The notes beneath the pieces are model-generated. The model did no database searches. It saw only the letters and a program-made list of their open reading frames with translations, and was not told the origin of the DNA. Positions 42,339-46,838 of a stretch of DNA of 46,838 bases are shown piece by piece (position 1 is the first letter of the stretch; every line of letters starts with the position of its first letter). Made by a program: the position numbers and the translations under genes. The DNA comes from CAYJAZ01 sp964368455 (GTDB taxonomy: Bacteria > Desulfobacterota > Desulfovibrionia > Desulfovibrionales > Desulfovibrionaceae). The DNA is taken from NCBI GenBank assembly GCA_964368455.1, contig CAYJAZ010000022.1:1-46838 (forward strand). Reading direction: 5' to 3'.

Positions 42339-43304
42339 CTACATTAAGCCAGCTTCTTTATAGTATTTAATCGCACCAGGATGTATAGGTGCTGTTAAAC
42401 CTTGAAGCATACTTTCTTTTGTTAAGCCATTTAATGCAGGGTGAAGTTTTCTAAATTCATCTAAATTTTCAAAAACTTCTTTAGTAATAGCATAAACTAC
42501 ATCGTCAGGAGTCTTTTCATTTGTGATGAAAGTTGCTAACATGCTTACAGTTTGCACTGTACCATCTTTTGCATTAGTGGCATCGTTATATTGTGACATA
42601 TCGATGTTACCTAATGTATAGTATGGGAATTGTGCAGTTAATTTAGAAATATCTGTGATTGGCACTATACGTGTTTTACGCTTGCCAGAAGTCGCTTCTT
42701 TGATATTTCCATTTGGATGAGCAACAGTATAGAAGAAGCCATCAATACGGCCATCTTGAAGCATACGAGGAGCATCAGCAGCTTTAATACCTTCAGCTCT
42801 AAAATCTTTTTCAATATCAATATCAGCAGCTTCAAAAACGTCGATTGCGTTTTGACGGTTACCAGAACCAGGATTACCAATGTTTACAGTTTTACCTTTC
42901 ACGTCTTTTAAAGACTTAATACCAGAATCTTCTGCAGCAATAAAAGTAACCATTTCAGGAGCAAGTGCAAAAACAGCTCTTAAACCTTTTAATGGCTTTC
43001 CTTCCCATTCAGAAAGTCCTTCGTATGCTTGGTATTGTCTATCAGCTTGAGCGATACCAAAATCTAAATCACCAGCCATAACAGCATTGATGTTAAATAC
43101 AGAAGCACCAGTTGATTCAACTGTTGCACGAATATTGTATTTATCTTTTTCCTGATTGATGATCTTAGCGATAGCACCACCTGTTGGGTAGTAAACGCCT
43201 GTGATACCACCTGTACCAATTGTCACAAATGTTGGTGCTGCATAAGCTGAACTAGCAAAAGCTAGAGAAGCACCAAGCAAAAGGGTAAAAAACTGTTTAA
43301 ACAT
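42339..43304 (-). CDS. TAXI-family TRAP substrate-binding protein
   Basis: This is the periplasmic receptor of the TRAP system. The 321-residue protein has a signal peptide (about 1-22, cleaved after AYA) and the TAXI start FVTIGTGGITGVYYPTGGAIAK. VESTGASVFNINAVMAGDLDFGIAQAD and GKTVNIGNPGSGNRQNA follow in part. The ATG follows GAGGAAGG. It is first in the operon with the fused permease and the zinc-ribbon protein. Confidence 0.95.
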   Translation of the reverse strand: MFKQFFTLLLGASLAFASSAYAAPTFVTIGTGGITGVYYPTGGAIAKIINQEKDKYNIRATVESTGASVFNINAVMAGDLDFGIAQADRQYQAYEGLSEWEGKPLKGLRAVFALAPEMVTFIAAEDSGIKSLKDVKGKTVNIGNPGSGNRQNAIDVFEAADIDIEKDFRAEGIKAADAPRMLQDGRIDGFFYTVAHPNGNIKEATSGKRKTRIVPITDISKLTAQFPYYTLGNIDMSQYNDATNAKDGTVQTVSMLATFITNEKTPDDVVYAITKEVFENLDEFRKLHPALNGLTKESMLQGLTAPIHPGAIKYYKEAGLM

Positions 43305-43419
43305 ATTTGCCTTCCTCTTTTTTATTTTGATTTAATGAATGTAATTAAAATTTGAAAAAAAATCAACTTCATATAATGCAAAATTTAAAAAAGCCTAAAA
43401 ACAGAGCATGGCAAATTAT

Positions 43420-46311
43420 TTATAAATCACAATGACACTCTTCATTCTTTATTTGATATTTTTTGTTCAAAACAAGGAGTTCAATAAATGCGTCAGTAGG
43501 CATAGGTTTTTCAAAATAATAACCTTGTGCTAAATGACAACCAATTGTTTTCAGCCAAAAAGCTTGTCCCGCGTTTTCTACGCCTTCAGTGACTACCTTC
43601 ATATCTAAATCTTTTGCCATTCTAACTATATTTTCAACTATAATAGAACCTTTACTTACTTGGCTATTATAATCTAAGAAGGATTTATCAAGCTTAATTG
43701 TGTCAATATTCAAAGTACTTAATCTATTCAAGGAAGATACGCCTGCACCAAAATCGTCCATAGAAACTGAAATACCAATCTTTTTAAGTTCATCTACTTT
43801 AGTTGCCATGAACTTGTCATTATCAAGTATCGCACTTTCAGTCACTTCAACCTCAACTTGAGAAGGTGAAACATGGTATTTCTTAAGCAGTCCTAATAAT
43901 TTAAATGGCGTACTTGGATCATAAAGTGTTCTTCCAGAAATATTGATTGAAATCAATGGTAAATTATGTTCTTGATTATCTCTAATAAATCTTAAAACTT
44001 CTTCAAAAACATAAAAATCTAAATTCAATATAAAACCATTAGCTTCAAAAACAGGAATAAATTCATCAGGATAAAAAACAGCTGCATTTTGTGGAAACCA
44101 ACGAACCAATGCTTCGGCTCCCTCAATTTGTAAATTATTGTAATCAATTTTCGGTTGAAAATAGATGACAAATTCTTTTTCTTTGATTGCTTTTTCCATT
44201 CTGAAAACAATGTCTGTTTGTTTTTCAAAAGCTTTATGCATTGCAGCATCAAAAGTTTTGCTCGTGAATGTATGCTCTTTTTTACCAGATAATCTTGCAA
44301 TATTGGCTCTATCGATAATTGCATTTACATCTCTTTTGCAATCATCAACACGATAAGAGCCTATAGACATGCTTAAACTATAATTTTTTCCTACAACTTT
44401 TTCAATGGCAGGTATAATTAATTTATAACAATTATATAAAGGATCGTGCTCTTCATCATATTTATGTAAAACTACGAATAAATCGCCAGAAATTCGACTT
44501 ATCAAAACATCTTTACCCGGATATGCTTCTTGAAGTCCGTGTGCTATAGCTCTTATTGTATCTGAACCTGTTTCAAATCCATAGATATTATTAATAATAC
44601 GGAAATAATCAATATCTATTGTAAAAACTTCGTATTCATTAGGCTCTGCACTCGAAAGCATTTCTTTCATGAGTTCACGAAAATAATACAAAGAAATAAG
44701 GCCAGTAAGTGAGTCGGTATTTATGACTTTTTGTATTTGCTGTCTTTTTGATTTATGTTCGTATAAAATTGCAATAACAACAAGAAGAAGCAATACAAGA
44801 ATCGAAATAATGATACTAGTAATGTTATTCATAATAAAGGACAAAATAGTATCTTGATTTGTAAAAGCAAATGTTTGCCTTGAAACAATTTCATTGACAG
44901 TGGTTTCATCTAGATAATTGATCGCGGTATTCAAAGGAGCTAAAAATTCGTGAGAAATCTCTTTTGAAATAAATAAGCGTAAAGGCAGCTGAGTTTCGAT
45001 GCCGATGATTTGAGTCTCGTCTGTTCCAAAAACTGAATAAACATGCTCAGCACCTGTTTGCGTTAAAAGCCCTGCAGTAAAATCGCCTGCAGCATAACTT
45101 GAAAATGCTTCTTGAAGACTATTAAAAGTATATATTGATGAATTTGGAAATTCTTTTTTTATCTTACTGAAATCAAGAGTGGTATAATTATACATACCTA
45201 TTTCCAGTTCAGCATTTTTATCAAAAAATGTATCCTCAGGCACATTCAGCATCAAAACCAAAGGCAATCTTAAAAAGGATACCGTTTGATCAAAAAGTTT
45301 ATGTATATCGCTATAGTCATCTTTAATTGACAATAAAATATCAAATTTTGTATTATTATTTTTATCTGTTTCAGGAGAATAGACAATATATTCTAGTTTA
45401 AAGTCATGTTTATCAGCTAAATAGTTAAGTATGTCTATCTCTATTCCATCTGGTTTTCCAGCCTCATTAGTAAAAGCAATTGGAGCATGATCATGCGTAT
45501 AGCCAACTCTTAAAGTTTTTCCTTTAAGAAAGCTACTTTCACTTTTTGAAAGATATTTTTTGTTTATATTTGTATTTTCGTAATAATGAAGAAAAGTTTT
45601 TTCAATAAAATTTCTGTCAAAAGTTGTAAGATCTTTTATCGCAGAATTTAATTCTTCATTTAAAGATAAATTATCCGCATGCCCAAGTAAATACATTTCT
45701 TTTATAGGCAAACTTAGAGCATTTTTATAATTGTGAAATGTTTCAGAAATATCAGAAGTTAAATAAAAATCAGCATTTGCGTGTTCAAAACTATCCCTTG
45801 TTCCATAAACGAAACCAACATTGATATTATTTCTATTAAGAAAATTTTTAAATTCGTTTATAAAAGGATAATCATTTGCAAGAGAAACTGTACTATTATT
45901 AATAGCCTGTAAATCATTGTAAAATATAGTATGGTTTGATTTTGAAGCAAGAACACCTTGAGCAAAACCAATAGGAGTTGGAATTAAATTGAAATTTGGA
46001 TTATATGAAAAAGATGAAAAAACAGGTCCGTAAATATCAATTTCTTTATTCTCTAATGCATCAACTACCTTATCAGGTGCAAAAGGATAAAACTCAAATA
46101 ATAAATTCGAATGTTCTTCAATCCTTTTCAAAATGTCAAAGCCATAACCTTTACGATCAACAGCCTCTAAGTCAGATATCATTCCATATTCTGGTACATA
46201 ACCAACTCTAACTAAAATTCTTTCACTTGCAAAAGTAGCTGTGCTAGAAACAAATAATAAAAGCAAGAAAGTAAAAAAAATCTTATAAATGCATAGTCTT
46301 GTCATAATCAT
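43420..46311 (-). CDS. Membrane receptor with tandem SBP_bac_3 domains, degenerate GGDEF and EAL
   Basis: From the N-terminus: a signal anchor, two periplasmic solute-binding-like domains (about 30-260 and 265-490, starting VRVGYVPEYG and LRVGYTHDHAP), and a membrane helix (about 490-515). A GGDEF-like domain follows, with RISGDLF near residue 605 in place of RxGGDEF. The EAL domain (about 675-940) has GAEALVRW, SINIS, EVTESAI, SMDDFGAG, IKLDKSF and TEGVEN. The EAL acidic and lysine residues look complete, so phosphodiesterase activity on c-di-GMP is expected, with the GGDEF part probably regulatory. I start at 46311, where an upstream frame's TGA overlaps the ATG; an in-frame ATG at 46368 is the alternative (982 residues). 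Confidence 0.87.
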   Translation of the reverse strand: MIMTRLCIYKIFFTFLLLLFVSSTATFASERILVRVGYVPEYGMISDLEAVDRKGYGFDILKRIEEHSNLLFEFYPFAPDKVVDALENKEIDIYGPVFSSFSYNPNFNLIPTPIGFAQGVLASKSNHTIFYNDLQAINNSTVSLANDYPFINEFKNFLNRNNINVGFVYGTRDSFEHANADFYLTSDISETFHNYKNALSLPIKEMYLLGHADNLSLNEELNSAIKDLTTFDRNFIEKTFLHYYENTNINKKYLSKSESSFLKGKTLRVGYTHDHAPIAFTNEAGKPDGIEIDILNYLADKHDFKLEYIVYSPETDKNNNTKFDILLSIKDDYSDIHKLFDQTVSFLRLPLVLMLNVPEDTFFDKNAELEIGMYNYTTLDFSKIKKEFPNSSIYTFNSLQEAFSSYAAGDFTAGLLTQTGAEHVYSVFGTDETQIIGIETQLPLRLFISKEISHEFLAPLNTAINYLDETTVNEIVSRQTFAFTNQDTILSFIMNNITSIIISILVLLLLVVIAILYEHKSKRQQIQKVINTDSLTGLISLYYFRELMKEMLSSAEPNEYEVFTIDIDYFRIINNIYGFETGSDTIRAIAHGLQEAYPGKDVLISRISGDLFVVLHKYDEEHDPLYNCYKLIIPAIEKVVGKNYSLSMSIGSYRVDDCKRDVNAIIDRANIARLSGKKEHTFTSKTFDAAMHKAFEKQTDIVFRMEKAIKEKEFVIYFQPKIDYNNLQIEGAEALVRWFPQNAAVFYPDEFIPVFEANGFILNLDFYVFEEVLRFIRDNQEHNLPLISINISGRTLYDPSTPFKLLGLLKKYHVSPSQVEVEVTESAILDNDKFMATKVDELKKIGISVSMDDFGAGVSSLNRLSTLNIDTIKLDKSFLDYNSQVSKGSIIVENIVRMAKDLDMKVVTEGVENAGQAFWLKTIGCHLAQGYYFEKPMPTDAFIELLVLNKKYQIKNEECHCDL

Positions 46312-46406
46312 CTGCTTGGAAAAAGATAAACCATAGAAACGAGAAAGGCGGAAAAAAACAAAATACATACGAAAAAATTTAAGTTTTTACAAGTGAATTT
46401 TTTCAT
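46308..46406 (-). CDS. Possible upstream leader peptide
   Basis: A 32-codon frame starts at the ATG at 46404-46406 and ends with a TGA that overlaps the receptor ATG at 46309-46311 as ATGA. The peptide begins MKKFTCKNLNFFVC and is hydrophobic throughout. No Shine-Dalgarno is visible, and the predicted transcript start is only a few bases upstream, so leaderless translation would be needed. It could be a coupled leader, a small membrane peptide or chance. Confidence 0.25.
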   Translation of the reverse strand: MKKFTCKNLNFFVCILFFSAFLVSMVYLFPSR

Positions 46407-46415
46407 TTAATTATA

Positions 46416-46444
46416 ATACTACAACACTGCCAAACCCTTGTCAA
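46416..46444 (-). promoter_or_regulatory. Candidate sigma70 promoter of the receptor-EAL gene
   Basis: On the - strand, TTGACA (46444-46439) and TAGTAT (46421-46416) are 17 bases apart. A perfect TATAAT (46415-46410) lies next to it but is 23 bases from the -35 box. Confidence 0.5.
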
Positions 46445-46620
46445 TACGTTATTAATTAATTTTAAATATAGAAAATTTCTAGATTTATTCTAATTAATTA
46501 CAAAAGAGTATTGTAGAAAAAATTACCGTATTGATAATTTTTTATTGAAAATTATAAAATATCTATTTCAAAAGAATATGAATATACGAAAAAGATATAT
46601 AAACACATCACAATATAATA

Positions 46621-46666
46621 TAGATTGCCACGTCATTCACTTTGTTCATTCCTCGCAATGACTTGT
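46621..46666 (-). repeat. Repeat A, copy 7
   Basis: TAGATTGCCACGTC and CCTCGCAATGACTTGTTA frame a longer central loop (ATTCACTTTGTTCATT). TTTAATGGGAT follows at about 46679-46689, as beside the copies at 24145 and 24561. The rest of the gap 46369-46838 is AT-rich, and beyond the promoter and possible leader peptide above I see no gene. Confidence 0.8.
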
Positions 46667-46838
46667 TAGTAATACTTTTTTAATGGGATGAATATGTCAG
46701 ATATATTGAATTGAAAGGCTAAAGTATGTAACTATTATTATAAGTTCAGTTTAGCTTGGCTCTTTTCAGATATATTTAATGGTAATATCAACTAATAAAC
46801 TACATACAATCGATACCTATACTAATAGACCATGAGAT

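Overview
The window comes from the chromosome of an AT-rich, Gram-negative, flagellated bacterium of the Desulfovibrionaceae (Desulfobacterota). The evidence is the order ispE–tRNA-Gln–prs–rplY, a flagellar cluster flgI–flgJ(M23)–flgN–flgK–flgL–csrA–fliW, a DksA-type zinc-finger protein, TAXI-type TRAP transport and a glycogen synthase/phosphorylase fusion. The low GC points to a host-associated, possibly gut, member. I cannot name the species. No plasmid, phage, transposase or CRISPR array is visible.

Layout. 1-252: leader with one dispersed palindromic repeat. 253-3729: thyX, ispE, tRNA-Gln, prs and rplY on the + strand. 3845-6388: HAD phosphatase, dksA-like gene, Isf-like flavoprotein and comF on the + strand. 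6385-7623: an orphan BPL_N-domain protein on the - strand. 7801-9236: recA and a small unknown gene. 9237-10104: a gap packed with three kinds of hairpin repeat. 10105-13529 (-): a paaK-type CoA ligase with a small partner gene, and fliO-fliP-fliQ. 13679-22710 (-): a four-gene glycogen cluster (debranching enzyme, GT4, GH57-like protein, GT3-GT35 fusion). 23077-24060 (+): glucokinase, whose 3' end is made of repeat DNA. 24061-24888: a second repeat-packed gap. 24889-34682 (-): a ModF-like ABC ATPase, a small membrane protein, and the fliW/csrA/flgL/flgK/flgN/flgJ/flgI flagellar run. 34937-35803 (+): metF. 35878-39455 (-): serS, a membrane-anchored glutaredoxin-like protein, a PHP-family protein with lost metal ligands, and a metallophosphoesterase. 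39576-43304 (-): a TAXI TRAP transporter with a zinc-ribbon membrane protein. 43420-46311 (-): a large membrane receptor with a degenerate GGDEF and an apparently intact EAL domain.

How the parts fit. The glycogen genes form a store-and-release module: GT3 synthase (expected to use UDP-glucose), GT35 phosphorylase, GH133 debranching enzyme and a GT4 enzyme, with glucokinase next door for free glucose. The flagellar genes cover the export gate, P-ring, rod-cap and hook-filament junction, plus the CsrA/FliW switch. The receptor-EAL protein is a plausible c-di-GMP input into motility.

The most unusual signals are (i) a modular repeat family (here A, B and C) in which hairpin position is kept while the stem sequence changes with compensation, one end abutting stop codons; (ii) the GT3-GT35 fusion; (iii) a GH57-like and a PHP-like protein that have lost catalytic signature residues; and (iv) Asp-box motifs in FlgK and FlgL. 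All calls come from reading the sequence; no search was run.
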